A stretch of 64,000 nt of DNA, from assembly GCF_902459645.1 (NCBI RefSeq), contig NZ_CABPSK010000001.1, positions 496,001-560,000 of the forward strand, in the 5' to 3' direction. This stretch comes from Pandoraea pneumonica (GTDB taxonomy: Bacteria > Pseudomonadota > Gammaproteobacteria > Burkholderiales > Burkholderiaceae). Under the pieces are notes generated by a model. That model searched no databases, was not told the DNA's origin, and worked only from the letters and a program-made list of their open reading frames with translations. The position numbers were made by a program, and so were the translations under genes. This document shows, piece after piece, positions 54,406 to 62,686 of this stretch; the stretch's first letter is position 1; the number at the start of each line of letters is the position of its first letter.

Positions 54406-54433
54406 TGGCATTTCATTAATGCCAAAATGGCAT
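54406..54433. promoter_or_regulatory. Three-part operator TGGCAT/ATGCCA/TGGCAT
   Basis: TGGCAT at 54406-54411, ATGCCA at 54419-54424 and TGGCAT at 54428-54433 make two overlapping perfect inverted repeats (spacers 7 and 3). The first one has the T-N11-A layout of a LysR site. It lies between the LysR gene and the NmrA-like gene. Confidence 0.6.
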
Positions 54434-54452
54434 GCAACGAACGAGGGACGAT

Positions 54453-55367
54453 ATGAGCGGATTCGACGAACGCATGCTCAACGGCATGAGCGTCTTCGTG
54501 GCGATCGTTGAGGCGGGGAGCTTTGCGGCCGCGGGCGAGCGGCTCGAGATGTCGCAGCCGGGTGTGAGCCGGGCGGTGGCGCGGTTGGAAGCCCGGCTGG
54601 GCATCCGGTTGTTCGACCGGACGACGCGCGTGGTCTCGTTGACGGATGAGGGGCGGCGTTTCTACACGCAGGTCACGCCGTTACTGGCCGGTCTGGAAGA
54701 CGCTGCGGCGACGGCCTCCGGCGGTGCCACGGCCGTGCGCGGGCGGCTGCGGGTGAATATCGATCCGTTCTTCTCGCGGCTGATCCTCGGCCCGAGTCTT
54801 GAGGCGTTCCTCGCCCAACATCCGGAGTTGCGTCTCGAACTGATCACTCGCGACAGTCTTGGCGACCTGATTGCCGACGGTTTCGATCTGGCCGTGCGCT
54901 TTGGCGTGCCGCCAGACTCTACGCTCGTGGCGCGAAAATTACTCGATACGCCGATTCGTACAGTCGCGGCACCCAGCTATTTGAAGCGTTGTGGTCGACC
55001 GCTCAAGCCTGAAGACCTGTCGGGAGACGCGCACGCGTGCATTGAATTTCGCGATCCGCAAACGGGGCGGCCGTTTGCCTGGGAGTTTCATCGCAAGCGC
55101 AAAAGGCTGGTGGTGCCCACTCACGGACGACTCGTCGTCAACGATGCCGGGACGTTGCTCAGCGCCTGTCTCGCGGGATACGGCATCGCGCAAGTCATGG
55201 CGTTCGGTACCGACGTGTTGTTAGCCGACGGGCAACTGGTCGACCTGTTTCCCGATTGGCCCGACGAACGATTTCCGCTCTACGCCTACCATCCGTCGCG
55301 ACATCACCCACCCGCCAAGACGCGCGCCTTTCTCGATCTGGTGGCGTCACTCACCGCCACGCTGTAA
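54453..55367 (+). CDS. LysR-family regulator
   Basis: 304 aa from ATG 54453, with GAGGGA upstream. The helix-turn-helix is MSVFVAIVEAGSFAAAGERLEMSQPGVSRAVARLEARLGIRLFDR (pieces). The effector domain has ELITRDSLGDLIADGFDLAVRFGVPPDSTLVARKL, the CrgA/DntR-like style that often answers aromatic or electrophilic compounds. It is divergent from the NmrA-like gene, with the operator at 54406-54433 between them, and converges on the next LysR gene with only 6 bp between stops. Confidence 0.92.
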   Translation: MSGFDERMLNGMSVFVAIVEAGSFAAAGERLEMSQPGVSRAVARLEARLGIRLFDRTTRVVSLTDEGRRFYTQVTPLLAGLEDAAATASGGATAVRGRLRVNIDPFFSRLILGPSLEAFLAQHPELRLELITRDSLGDLIADGFDLAVRFGVPPDSTLVARKLLDTPIRTVAAPSYLKRCGRPLKPEDLSGDAHACIEFRDPQTGRPFAWEFHRKRKRLVVPTHGRLVVNDAGTLLSACLAGYGIAQVMAFGTDVLLADGQLVDLFPDWPDERFPLYAYHPSRHHPPAKTRAFLDLVASLTATL

Positions 55368-55373
55368 AAGCGT

Positions 55374-56282
55374 TCAATCGCCATCGCCACAAACTTGCGC
55401 GATGCGTTCACGCAGCCAGCGATGCGCCGGGTCGACATCGCGCCGGGTATGCCACACCGCCTGAAAGGCAAACGGTGGAATCGGGAAGGGCGGCGCGAAA
55501 CGGCGCAACTGCCGGTCGTGCCGTAAGTGAGCGACGGCGCGCTCGGCGACGGTCAGCACGAGGTCCGTGCCCGCGATCAACTCGGTCGCCACGCTCCAAT
55601 GCGGCATCGCCACCGCGATACGACGTGTCCGGCCCAGGTCGGCCAGCGCCAGATCAATTTCGTTCACGGTGTCTGGGCGCATCGCCACCAGCACGTGAGG
55701 TCTTGCCAGCCACGTGTCGAGCGTCAGTGCGCCGCGCGCGGGCAGCGTCGCCCGATCGGCCACGCAAACAAACGATTCGTCGAACAGCGTCTGCGCCTGC
55801 AACTCGTCCGGCAGATCGTGAAAAACCCCCAGCGCCAAATCGATTTCCCCATCCAGCAATTGCGTGACCATCGCCTCGCGGCTGGTCTGCGAAATGGCGA
55901 GATCGACGCCCGGGGCTTGTTCGCGCAGACATCGTGTGAGCGCAGGCAGGGCGACGCGGGCGCCGTAATCCGACAACGCCAAACGGAAGGTACGTTTTGC
56001 ACGCCGCGCGTCGAACGCCGGGGCGTGCAGCAGCCCCTGCAACTGCACAAGCGCATCGTCGAGCGGGCGTTGCAACTCTTGCGCGCGAGCGGTCAGACAG
56101 AGCGCGCCGTCGCGCCGCACCAGCAGCGGGTCGTCGAAGATCGTGCGCAACTGTCCAAGGGCGTGGCTCACCGCTGGCTGGCTGCGATGCAACCGCACGG
56201 CGGCACGCGACACGTGACGCTCGGCGAGCAACGCGTGCAGCGTCAACAGCAGATTCAGGTCGATCCGGCGCAAATCATCCAT
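55374..56282 (-). CDS. LysR-family regulator, NodD/TdcA-like
   Basis: 302 aa. The opening DDLRRIDLNLLLTLHALLAERHVSRAAVRLHRSQPAVSHALGQLR (pieces) with DPLLVRRDGALCLTARAQEL is the NodD/LinR/PcpR subgroup style. It is divergent from the YdcZ-type transporter gene (56392), 109 bp away, with an ATTTC-N7-GAAAT repeat in the gap. Likely regulates that transporter. Confidence 0.92.
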   Translation of the reverse strand: MDDLRRIDLNLLLTLHALLAERHVSRAAVRLHRSQPAVSHALGQLRTIFDDPLLVRRDGALCLTARAQELQRPLDDALVQLQGLLHAPAFDARRAKRTFRLALSDYGARVALPALTRCLREQAPGVDLAISQTSREAMVTQLLDGEIDLALGVFHDLPDELQAQTLFDESFVCVADRATLPARGALTLDTWLARPHVLVAMRPDTVNEIDLALADLGRTRRIAVAMPHWSVATELIAGTDLVLTVAERAVAHLRHDRQLRRFAPPFPIPPFAFQAVWHTRRDVDPAHRWLRERIAQVCGDGD

Positions 56283-56322
56283 GGGCTATCCATCGGGTGA
56301 ATAGTTTGTGTACGAATTTCGA

Positions 56323-56339
56323 ATTTCCATTATTGAAAT
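56323..56339. promoter_or_regulatory. Possible LysR operator
   Basis: ATTTC (56323-56327) and GAAAT (56335-56339) flank 7 nt. This short inverted repeat lies in the divergent region between the LysR gene and the YdcZ-like gene. Confidence 0.4.
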
Positions 56340-56391
56340 GGATGATGCACCCTGAAGGCAAGTCATGATTTACGCCAAAGGAGGTCACTTC

Positions 56392-56913
56392 ATGAACGCC
56401 TCGTTCACTCCCTCGCTCTCGCCGACGGTGTTTCTGCCGCTGGTCGTTGCCATGTTGGCAGGTGCAGTCGTGCCGTTTCAGGCAGGCAGTAACGCGGCAC
56501 TGGGCCGCGCACTGGGTCATCCGTTGTGGGCGACGGTCGCGTCGTTGCTCGTGAGCTTGATCGTCATTACGCCCGTGCTGATTGCCATGCGCGCTGGCAC
56601 CCCCGATCTTGGCCGGGCGGCCAGCGGCCCATGGTGGTTGTGGATCGGCGGTATTGCCGGGGTGGCCTACATCACGGCGGCGCTGATCCTGACCCCCCGG
56701 CTCGGTGCGGCGAATTTCATCGTCTGTGTGGTGGCGGGGCAGGTGGTCGCGTCGCTCGTCATCGATCACTTCGGTTTGATGGGACTCGCGCAGAAACCCG
56801 CCAACTTGGCTCGCATCGCAGGTGTCGCGCTGATCGTCGCCGGCATGCTCGTCGTGCAGTGGGGCACGAGCGCGCCGGTGAAGTCGGTCGCGGGGCAAGC
56901 CGTCGGTTCATGA
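56392..56913 (+). CDS. DMT-superfamily transporter, YdcZ (DUF606) type
   Basis: 173 aa from ATG 56392; an excellent AAAGGAGGT sits about 6 nt upstream, which fixes the start, although 30 bases of open frame precede it. Five hydrophobic helices, one DUF606 half (VVPFQAGSNAALGRALGHPLWATVASLLV, VAGQVVASLVIDHFGLMG). Single-domain YdcZ proteins act as small inner-membrane transporters of unknown substrate and form dimers. Likely a target of the divergent LysR gene; convergent with the dapA-like gene. Confidence 0.87.
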   Translation: MNASFTPSLSPTVFLPLVVAMLAGAVVPFQAGSNAALGRALGHPLWATVASLLVSLIVITPVLIAMRAGTPDLGRAASGPWWLWIGGIAGVAYITAALILTPRLGAANFIVCVVAGQVVASLVIDHFGLMGLAQKPANLARIAGVALIVAGMLVVQWGTSAPVKSVAGQAVGS

Positions 56914-56943
56914 GCTTGCCCGCGTGGCGCTAGGCCGCTGCCG

Positions 56944-57963
56944 TCAGGCGGCACTCGCATTCATCGAAGCATTCGTGGCGCCCGCCCCGAATTGCGCATC
57001 GACAGCCGCAACGGCGTCGACCAACTGCTGGGCCAGCGCGGACGAAGCGCTGGTCATCGGCGCGCGCAGAACATCGGCAAGCAAGCCTTCCCGGGCGAGC
57101 CATGCCTTCACCGGGCCCGGATTCGCCTCCGCGAAGAGCAGCCGCACCACCGGCATCAACGCGTGAAACAACACGCGCGCCACGTCCAACTGCTGCGACT
57201 GCACGGCACGGTACAGCGCGACGAAATGCGACGGGCGGCAATGCGACGACGCGATGATGGCGCCATGCCCGCCCATCGACAACGTCGAGAGCAACTGATG
57301 ATCTTCGCCCGCCAGCACCGACAGGCGCCCGTCGGCGATCAGCGCCTGCGTGGTGTTGGCGTTGCCGCCGCAATCCTTGATACCGCGAATGTTGTCGTGC
57401 CCGGCCAGCGTCAGCAGCGTATCGAGCGTAAGCGTCGAGCCGGTGCGATACGGAATGTCGTAGAGCACGAGCGGCGCGCGCGAACGATCGGCCAGCGTTT
57501 GGAACCACTGCGTCAGGCCCGCTTGCGATGGGCGAATGTAATACGGCGCAGGCGTCAGAACACCGGCAAGCGGCAGCGCATTGAAGGCATCGAGCCGCGA
57601 GAGGGTGTGATTCAGATGATTGCCCGCCAGCCCGGCGATCACGGGCAAGTCGCCCGCTTCCGTCAGCACCGTGTCGAAGACCGCGAGCTGTTCGGCCTCG
57701 TCGAGCGCAGCGGCTTCGCCAGTGGTGCCGCAGATCACCAACCCTGCAATGCCCGAGCGGCGATAGTGGACGACGAGCCGACGCAGCGCGGCATGATCGA
57801 CCGGCGCATCGGCGGTGTTCGCGCTCCCGGGCAAGAACGGCGTGACGAGCGGCAACCAAATCCCGCGAAATCCACTCGCTTGGCCCCGCGACACGAGTCG
57901 GGCGGCGGGTTGTGTGGCGGCATTCGGCGTGTGCGACGGTGTGTTCGATGGCGTGTCCTGCAT
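56944..57963 (-). CDS. Dihydrodipicolinate synthase (DapA) family enzyme
   Basis: 339 aa, about 45 residues longer at the N-terminus than classical DapA (about 292). ATG 57963 has GGGAG upstream. The catalytic set of DHDPS is present: GTTGE (Thr pair), APYYIRP, LYDIPYRTG (Tyr and the carboxylate-binding Arg) and GIKDCGG (Schiff-base Lys). These point to condensation of pyruvate with aspartate semialdehyde toward lysine and diaminopimelate, but related aldolases (N-acetylneuraminate, KDG, 4-hydroxyproline pathway) keep most of these residues. It has a long structured leader (57964-58275). Confidence 0.85.
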   Translation of the reverse strand: MQDTPSNTPSHTPNAATQPAARLVSRGQASGFRGIWLPLVTPFLPGSANTADAPVDHAALRRLVVHYRRSGIAGLVICGTTGEAAALDEAEQLAVFDTVLTEAGDLPVIAGLAGNHLNHTLSRLDAFNALPLAGVLTPAPYYIRPSQAGLTQWFQTLADRSRAPLVLYDIPYRTGSTLTLDTLLTLAGHDNIRGIKDCGGNANTTQALIADGRLSVLAGEDHQLLSTLSMGGHGAIIASSHCRPSHFVALYRAVQSQQLDVARVLFHALMPVVRLLFAEANPGPVKAWLAREGLLADVLRAPMTSASSALAQQLVDAVAAVDAQFGAGATNASMNASAA

Positions 57964-58143
57964 GACTGTCTCCCTGTCAGAGCAAATTCGTTCGAAAGCA
58001 TCGAAAGCGACGAACGTGTGATGACCTGTACGGCAAACCGTTCAGTTGGGCGACGCGAATCGTGTGACGCGTGGGGAGCTACAGGGCAGGCTGGCGAGAT
58101 GCGCAGGGCGCGGGTGGGACTGCCGGGTCCACGTGGCTATTCC

Positions 58144-58195
58144 GTCGCTCAACTGACGGAACAGCACGCTCCGGTCAGTTGAGCGACTGTTTTTT
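58144..58195. promoter_or_regulatory. 14-bp hairpin at the end of the leader ORF
   Basis: Arms 58144-58157 and 58174-58187 are perfectly complementary with a 16-nt loop. The leader ORF's stop (58175-58177) is inside the arm that is transcribed first on the minus strand. On the plus strand six T residues (58190-58195) follow, so it would also work as an intrinsic terminator for a plus-strand transcript, but no such gene exists upstream. On the minus strand no T-run follows. Confidence 0.6.
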
Positions 58196-58273
58196 GGCTT
58201 TGACGAACGCGCCCGGCTGCTGCGTGGCAGCAACGTTCTCATCATGCGAGCGAAGGGCGTTGAAATTCATCAT
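58175..58273 (-). CDS. Candidate 32-residue leader peptide
   Basis: Two consecutive ATG codons (58273, 58270) open a 32-codon frame reading MMNFNALRSHDENVAATQQ, then PGAFVKAKKQSLN. Three of four successive codons near the end are Lys AAA (K-A-K-K), immediately before the hairpin. The predicted transcription start is only about 2 nt upstream, so it would be nearly leaderless. It is too short for statistical support; the composition is ordinary otherwise. It may encode a regulatory peptide for the downstream DapA-family gene, or be a chance frame. Confidence 0.4.
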   Translation of the reverse strand: MMNFNALRSHDENVAATQQPGAFVKAKKQSLN

Positions 58274-58281
58274 GCGGTGAC

Positions 58282-58309
58282 TTTATACGCTGTGCGTGAG
58301 TGACGTCAA
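58282..58309 (-). promoter_or_regulatory. Sigma70-like promoter TTGACG-16-TATAAA
   Basis: On the minus strand TTGACG (58309-58304) and TATAAA (58287-58282) are separated by 16 bp. The match is strong for a GC-rich genome. The predicted start is near 58275, so the transcript would carry the small ORF, the hairpin and the dapA-like gene. Confidence 0.55.
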
Positions 58310-58474
58310 GCGCGTTGTCCTAAAAGTGTCATGCTCCGGCGTTTCGGCATTGAAATTTCGTAGTGGATCGAGGCAACGCATAGGAAAGTTCGATGGCATC
58401 GCGACGAACGGGGCCGCAGAGCACGTAGTCGAACGACCATCTGTCACCGTTGTCAGCCACCTTGGGAGGTCGAA

Positions 58475-59107
58475 ATGCAAACCCGACACACCAAAATGAC
58501 CGGCGTGTGCTTGAGCGCCGCAACCCTGTTGTTCAGCGCGTGGACGTTTGCGCAAGAACTCCCGAAAGGGGAGCCCGCACAAGGCGGTGGTGACGAAGTC
58601 GGTATCGCCGGGGGCGGCGTGGATGTGACGCATGCCGCGGCACAAGCTCAGCGCACAGCGCAGCCGACCGCCGGAGTCGATGCCGAGTTTGTCGACAAGG
58701 CGCAGCAAGCGGGCAAAGCGGAAGTACAAGCCAGTCAGGTCGCTGTGCAGCGCTCCACCAACCCAGCGGTAAAGCGATTCGCGCAGCAGATGGTCACCGA
58801 CCACAGCAAGGCCAATGAAGCGCTGCGCCAGCTCGCGGCAAAGAAGGGCGTGAGCGTGCCCAACGACGCTGCCGTGAACCCCGATATCGAAGCGCTCAAG
58901 CAGAAGAAGGGGCGCGAGTTCGATGTGGCTTATATGGCGCTGGCGGGGCCGGATGCGCACGAGCAGGCCGTGCAACTCTTCTCAATGGAAGCGGATAAAG
59001 GGCAGGACGCAGACTTGCGCGGATTCGCGCGTCAGACGTTGCCGACTATTCGCCATCATCTGAGCGAAGCGCGCGAAGTTTCCGCGAAAGTCGAGATGGG
59101 GAAATAA
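58475..59107 (+). CDS. DUF4142 protein, secreted
   Basis: 210 aa; GGGAGG lies upstream of ATG. Signal peptide MTGVCLSAATLLFSAWTFAQ. The DUF4142 four-helix ferritin-like domain is clear: DAEFVDKAQQAGKAEVQASQVAVQRSTNPAVKRFAQQMVTDHSKANEALRQLAAKKGV (pieces) and a second half ending LPTIRHHLSEAREV. Periplasmic; often stress-linked; function not established. Single gene. Confidence 0.9.
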   Translation: MQTRHTKMTGVCLSAATLLFSAWTFAQELPKGEPAQGGGDEVGIAGGGVDVTHAAAQAQRTAQPTAGVDAEFVDKAQQAGKAEVQASQVAVQRSTNPAVKRFAQQMVTDHSKANEALRQLAAKKGVSVPNDAAVNPDIEALKQKKGREFDVAYMALAGPDAHEQAVQLFSMEADKGQDADLRGFARQTLPTIRHHLSEAREVSAKVEMGK

Positions 59108-59144
59108 GGCCGCGTTGATGTCATCGCCGCCGCGCGCGTCGGGT

Positions 59145-60587
59145 TCAAGCGTCCCGAGTGGCGGCCAGCAACTGCTCGCACAGACGCGTTGCCATGTCAC
59201 CGCTGACGATGTTCGTAAAGCCGAGGAGCAGGCCGGAGCGCGCCGCAAGACCGGCACCCGACGCGCGGCGCATTTGCCACTGACTCACCGCCTGTACTGC
59301 CAACCCTTGTTGTTGCGCGGCGGCGGCGAGCGCTTTGTCGTCGCGCCCGCGCGGCAAACTCGCCAACGCATGAATGCCGCCCGCTTGCGGCGCAACCTTG
59401 AGCTCGCCATCGAACGCCTGCGCGAGCGCCTCCACCAGAAAACCTCGCCGTTCGGCGTACAGCGCGCGCATTTTGCGCAGATGCCGGGCGAAGTGTCCCT
59501 GCGCCATGAAGTCGGCAACGGTGGCTTGCAGCAAAATCGACCCCGGTCCGGGAAGGTGTCTTGCCGCCTCACGGAACCGATCGATCTGCGAGGCGGGCAC
59601 CACCAGATACGCCAAGCGAAGACCGGGGAACAGCACCTTGCTGAACGTGCCCGTGTAAAGCACGCGGTCGTCGCGGTCCAGACTCTTTAGCGCGGGCAGG
59701 GGGCGGCCGTGATAGCGAAACTCGCTGTCGTAGTCGTCCTCCACGATCCATGCGTCGTGCTGCCCGGCCCATTCCAGCAGTTCGAGGCGGCGCGGCAGCG
59801 ATAGCGTGACGCCGGTCGGGCTTTGGTGCGTAGGCGTCAGCACGGCGAAACGCGCATTTGCCGCACGCTTGCGCCCGGCCGCCACGTCGAGGCCTTCTTC
59901 ATCCACGGGCACCGGTGTCAGTTGCATCCCGGCACGTTCGAGAAAATGTCGTGCAAACAGGTAGCCGGGGTCTTCGTACCAGCCGGTGTCCCCGGGGCGC
60001 AGCAGGGCGCGGCATACCAATTCCAGCGTGCCCAGATGCCCCGCCGTGACGAAAACCTGTTCGTGCGTGCAGGCAATGCCGCGAGAGATCCCGAGATACG
60101 TCGCAATCGCGCGTCGCAACGGATCGTAGCCGGTGATGTCCGGATAGATCAGCGCAGCCGTGTCCATGGCCCGGGCATTGCGGCTGGCGAGCCGTGACCA
60201 TGTTTTGCGCGGAAATGCGTCGAGCGCAGGCAGGCCGAGCTGGAAAGGGCGCGGCATTGCCGTGGCTGGCGTACTCGGCGGCGCTGCAACGGTAACGGAT
60301 GGCACGGCAATGGTGGGCGTCGCCTCGCCAAGACTCTCCAGCCGTGGCGAGACAAACGTGCCCGCGGCGCCGCGCGCGGTGAAATAGCCTTCGCTCGTCA
60401 GCATCTGATAGGCCAACTCGACGGTGCCCCGCGCCAGATTCAATTCGCTGGCAAGACTGCGCACCGAAGGCGCGCGCTCGCCGGGGCGCAGTTTGCCCGA
60501 CACAATGGCGTCGCGATACCGTCGGTAGAGTTGCAGATAAATCGGGGCGTCCTGCGCCCGGCTGGGCGTGAGCTCGTGCAGTTCCAT
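59145..60587 (-). CDS. MocR (GntR-aminotransferase) family regulator
   Basis: 480 aa. The N-terminal winged helix has PIYLQLYRRYRDAIVSGKLRPGERAPSVRSLASELNLARGTVELAYQML (pieces). Residues about 110-475 form a class I aminotransferase fold with GYDPLRRAIATYLGISRGI, DDYDSEFRYHGRPLP and YTGTFSKVLFPGLRLAYL, the last including the PLP lysine. PdxR/GabR-like regulators bind PLP with an effector. It is divergent from the CMD-family gene, 104 bp away, which is the probable target. Confidence 0.92.
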   Translation of the reverse strand: MELHELTPSRAQDAPIYLQLYRRYRDAIVSGKLRPGERAPSVRSLASELNLARGTVELAYQMLTSEGYFTARGAAGTFVSPRLESLGEATPTIAVPSVTVAAPPSTPATAMPRPFQLGLPALDAFPRKTWSRLASRNARAMDTAALIYPDITGYDPLRRAIATYLGISRGIACTHEQVFVTAGHLGTLELVCRALLRPGDTGWYEDPGYLFARHFLERAGMQLTPVPVDEEGLDVAAGRKRAANARFAVLTPTHQSPTGVTLSLPRRLELLEWAGQHDAWIVEDDYDSEFRYHGRPLPALKSLDRDDRVLYTGTFSKVLFPGLRLAYLVVPASQIDRFREAARHLPGPGSILLQATVADFMAQGHFARHLRKMRALYAERRGFLVEALAQAFDGELKVAPQAGGIHALASLPRGRDDKALAAAAQQQGLAVQAVSQWQMRRASGAGLAARSGLLLGFTNIVSGDMATRLCEQLLAATRDA

Positions 60588-60691
60588 GCGCGATGTCCTA
60601 TTCGATCAGTCAATTCTTGTATCTGTTCGATGGGACATGATTTTCCTAAAGTATGGCTTCCGCGACAAGCAATTCTCAACTGGAGTGAGTG

Positions 60692-61123
60692 ATGAGTACC
60701 CTTCGTTTGCCGTATTACACGCTGTCCGTCGAAGCCTATCAGGGGTTTGCCGCCACGAAGAAGGCGCTGACCAAAAGCACGCTCGGCAAGCCGCTGGTCG
60801 AGCTGGTCTACCTGCGCGTCTCGCAGATCAACGGCTGTGCGTTCTGCCTGGAGATGCATTCGAAAGCGCTGCGCTCGGACGGCATGCCCGACGCTAAGAT
60901 CGACAGTCTGGCCGGATGGCGCGTGAGTTCGCACTTCGACGCGCGCGAGCGTGCCGCGCTGGCGTGGACAGAGTCGCTGGTGGACGTGGCGCATACCCAT
61001 GCGCCCGATGAAGACTTTGCGCCGCTGAAGGAACACTTCAACGACGCCGAAATTGCCGATCTGAGCTTCGCCGTTGCGCTGATGAGCGCATTCAACCGTT
61101 TAGCGATCGGCATGCGCCAGTGA
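60692..61123 (+). CDS. Carboxymuconolactone decarboxylase family (AhpD-like) protein
   Basis: 143 aa from ATG 60692 with GGAG 6 nt upstream. INGCAFCLEMHSKALR carries the C-x2-C...H redox motif of AhpD-like proteins. ERAALAWTESLVDVAHTHAPDEDF and FAVALMSAFNRLAIG complete the all-helical fold. Peroxidase or disulfide-relay activity is likely. Divergent from the MocR regulator, a common pairing for these genes. Confidence 0.92.
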   Translation: MSTLRLPYYTLSVEAYQGFAATKKALTKSTLGKPLVELVYLRVSQINGCAFCLEMHSKALRSDGMPDAKIDSLAGWRVSSHFDARERAALAWTESLVDVAHTHAPDEDFAPLKEHFNDAEIADLSFAVALMSAFNRLAIGMRQ

Positions 61124-61153
61124 GCGTTGGCCAGAGGCGCTGGCCGCTGGGGT

Positions 61154-61939
61154 TCATCCCAACGTCTGCGTGGGCCAGACCATTTCGATCTCGACGGCGA
61201 TAGAGCGCGCCAGCCCGTCGAGATCGGGAAACAGCGATGCGTTGGTGACGTTCATGCGGTACAGCCATTTCATGGCTTCCGCACGCAGGGCGACGGGCAG
61301 CACGATCTTGCGCAGCAGCGGTTCTTCGCTTTCATAGCCATCGAGAATCCGGTGCAGCGGGCGGTCGATCACACCGGGCACGACGAACGTGCCCGATTGC
61401 GCAATCAGCCGCCCGTCCATTTCTTCCGGCTCGCCAAACCACACCACCTCGTTGTCGTTGCTGAGGAAGTACTTCTCCATATTCCCTTTCACACGCGGGT
61501 CGATGGTGTCGCGCGTGAGCCATGGCGCATGGCGCGGACGGGCACTGTCGTCGTAGAGGGCGGGGGTGTTCAGGGCGAAGATGGCCGCGTCGCTGGTCGT
61601 TCGCTCCAAGGCGAAGAAGGCGGCCACGAACGGCGACTTGGTGAAGTCCAGCAGGCGTGTCGGTGCGCCGTGGTGCTGCATCAGGCCGAGGCAGCGCAGG
61701 TCGTCGCGCAGCACCTCCGGCCCGGTCACGTGATTGAGCGCCTTACGGCGAAAGATGCGAATCGCGCGCGCCTCACGGCTGCGCCATTGTTCTTTGTCCG
61801 AGACGTACGCGTGCAGATAGCGCGACAGCGAGCTCTGAAGATGCCAGCGGGAGTCTTGCTGTCCGCGAAAGGCCCACCCTTCGAAGCGGGAAGACAACTC
61901 CATGAAATCCTTCCAGCTCGAAATGACGGTGGTTTCCAT
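61154..61939 (-). CDS. FRG-domain protein
   Basis: 261 aa. The FRG domain is recognised by FEGWAFRGQQDSRWHLQSSL near residue 20, CLGLMQHHGAPTRLLDFTKSPFVAAFFALE near 85-115, and GTFVVPG later. FRG domains occur alone or joined to other modules in bacteria and phages and have no firmly established function. No signal or membrane helix. It converges on the CMD gene with a 30-bp gap. Nothing nearby marks it as part of a defence island. Confidence 0.85.
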   Translation of the reverse strand: METTVISSWKDFMELSSRFEGWAFRGQQDSRWHLQSSLSRYLHAYVSDKEQWRSREARAIRIFRRKALNHVTGPEVLRDDLRCLGLMQHHGAPTRLLDFTKSPFVAAFFALERTTSDAAIFALNTPALYDDSARPRHAPWLTRDTIDPRVKGNMEKYFLSNDNEVVWFGEPEEMDGRLIAQSGTFVVPGVIDRPLHRILDGYESEEPLLRKIVLPVALRAEAMKWLYRMNVTNASLFPDLDGLARSIAVEIEMVWPTQTLG

Positions 61940-62088
61940 GGGGCAGCGATTCCTTTTTTAGTGGCTTTGACATCGGGGTGATGCGCCGTACTCGCTCAGC
62001 GAGATAAGCGAGACATGGCGTCGGCCACTATAGTACGGCGCGTGTGACAGCTCAAGCGCGTCGCCTCAATGAGTACAGCACATTCCCG

Positions 62089-62589
62089 TCAGTTTCCCGC
62101 CATCGTCGCGACCAGACGTGCGCCGAGATACAACCCGATGCCGAACACGCCGTGCGTCATCAGGCTGCGCAATCGCATCCGCGTGGGCGTTGGCGTGTTG
62201 GACGCAGCGATGCCCGCGCCAAACGCCGGCTGCATCACGAAGAACGGCACCACGACGGTGACGATGCCAAAGGCCAAGGCGGGCAGGATGGTCGGCGTGT
62301 GCAGCCAGCCGGGGCCAGTCAATGTCACCAGCCCCGCGGCAAAGGCCACGCCGATGGCGTAATGCGCGAACCAGCCCAGCGCTCGTTCACCGGCGACGGG
62401 CGTAGCGTGTGCAATGCTCGGATGAGCGAATCGGCCGCGCGGCATATTTCCCAGCCAGCGCCCGACCATCGCATAGTCGAGCGACGCCATGCCGAATAAC
62501 CGGCTCAGCAGCCACGCCCATAAATCGATGGTGACGGTGGCGATGACGCCGACCGTGGCGGTTTGTACAGCAACCAAAAGTAAAGTCAT
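62089..62589 (-). CDS. DUF2938 membrane protein
   Basis: 166 aa from ATG 62589. Four hydrophobic helices. VIATVTIDLWAWLLSRLFGMASLDYAMVGRW at the N-terminus and ALGWFAHYAIGVAFA, SLMTHGVFGIGLYLGARL later match DUF2938. Inner membrane, unknown function. It is divergent from the MerR gene, and the shared operator (62652-62667) lies 63 bp before its start, so it is very likely the MerR target. Confidence 0.88.
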   Translation of the reverse strand: MTLLLVAVQTATVGVIATVTIDLWAWLLSRLFGMASLDYAMVGRWLGNMPRGRFAHPSIAHATPVAGERALGWFAHYAIGVAFAAGLVTLTGPGWLHTPTILPALAFGIVTVVVPFFVMQPAFGAGIAASNTPTPTRMRLRSLMTHGVFGIGLYLGARLVATMAGN

Positions 62590-62651
62590 ATCGAAACGCT
62601 CGTGTGCTTTGAAGCGGCAGCAGACGCACCGCGATTGAGGCACTATACGAA

Positions 62652-62667
62652 TTCAAGTCAACTTGAA
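62652..62667. promoter_or_regulatory. MerR-family operator resembling a SoxR box
   Basis: TTCAAGT-CA-ACTTGAA is a perfect 7-bp inverted repeat with a 2-bp centre. The core TCAAGT-NN-ACTTGA equals the core of the SoxR box. It lies between the divergent DUF2938 and MerR genes. Confidence 0.7.
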
Positions 62668-62686
62668 GTCAAGCGCCGAGGCGGAA

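Larger units (their letters stand above)
57964..58474. other. Leader/intergenic region upstream of the dapA-like gene
   Basis: 511 bases between divergent genes. From the right on the minus strand: a sigma70-like promoter (58282-58309), a 32-codon ORF (58175-58273), a 14-bp hairpin (58144-58187), then about 180 nt without gene or further strong structure that I can see, up to the dapA-like start. The plus-strand promoter of the DUF4142 gene must lie in 58312-58460. Confidence 0.6.

Noticed and set aside
58144-58195. Reading the 58.1-kb hairpin only as a terminator of a plus-strand gene
   Set aside because: No plus-strand gene precedes it. The six T residues are the complement of the AAA codons of the minus-strand small ORF, so the T-run may be incidental. 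A plus-strand small RNA remains possible.
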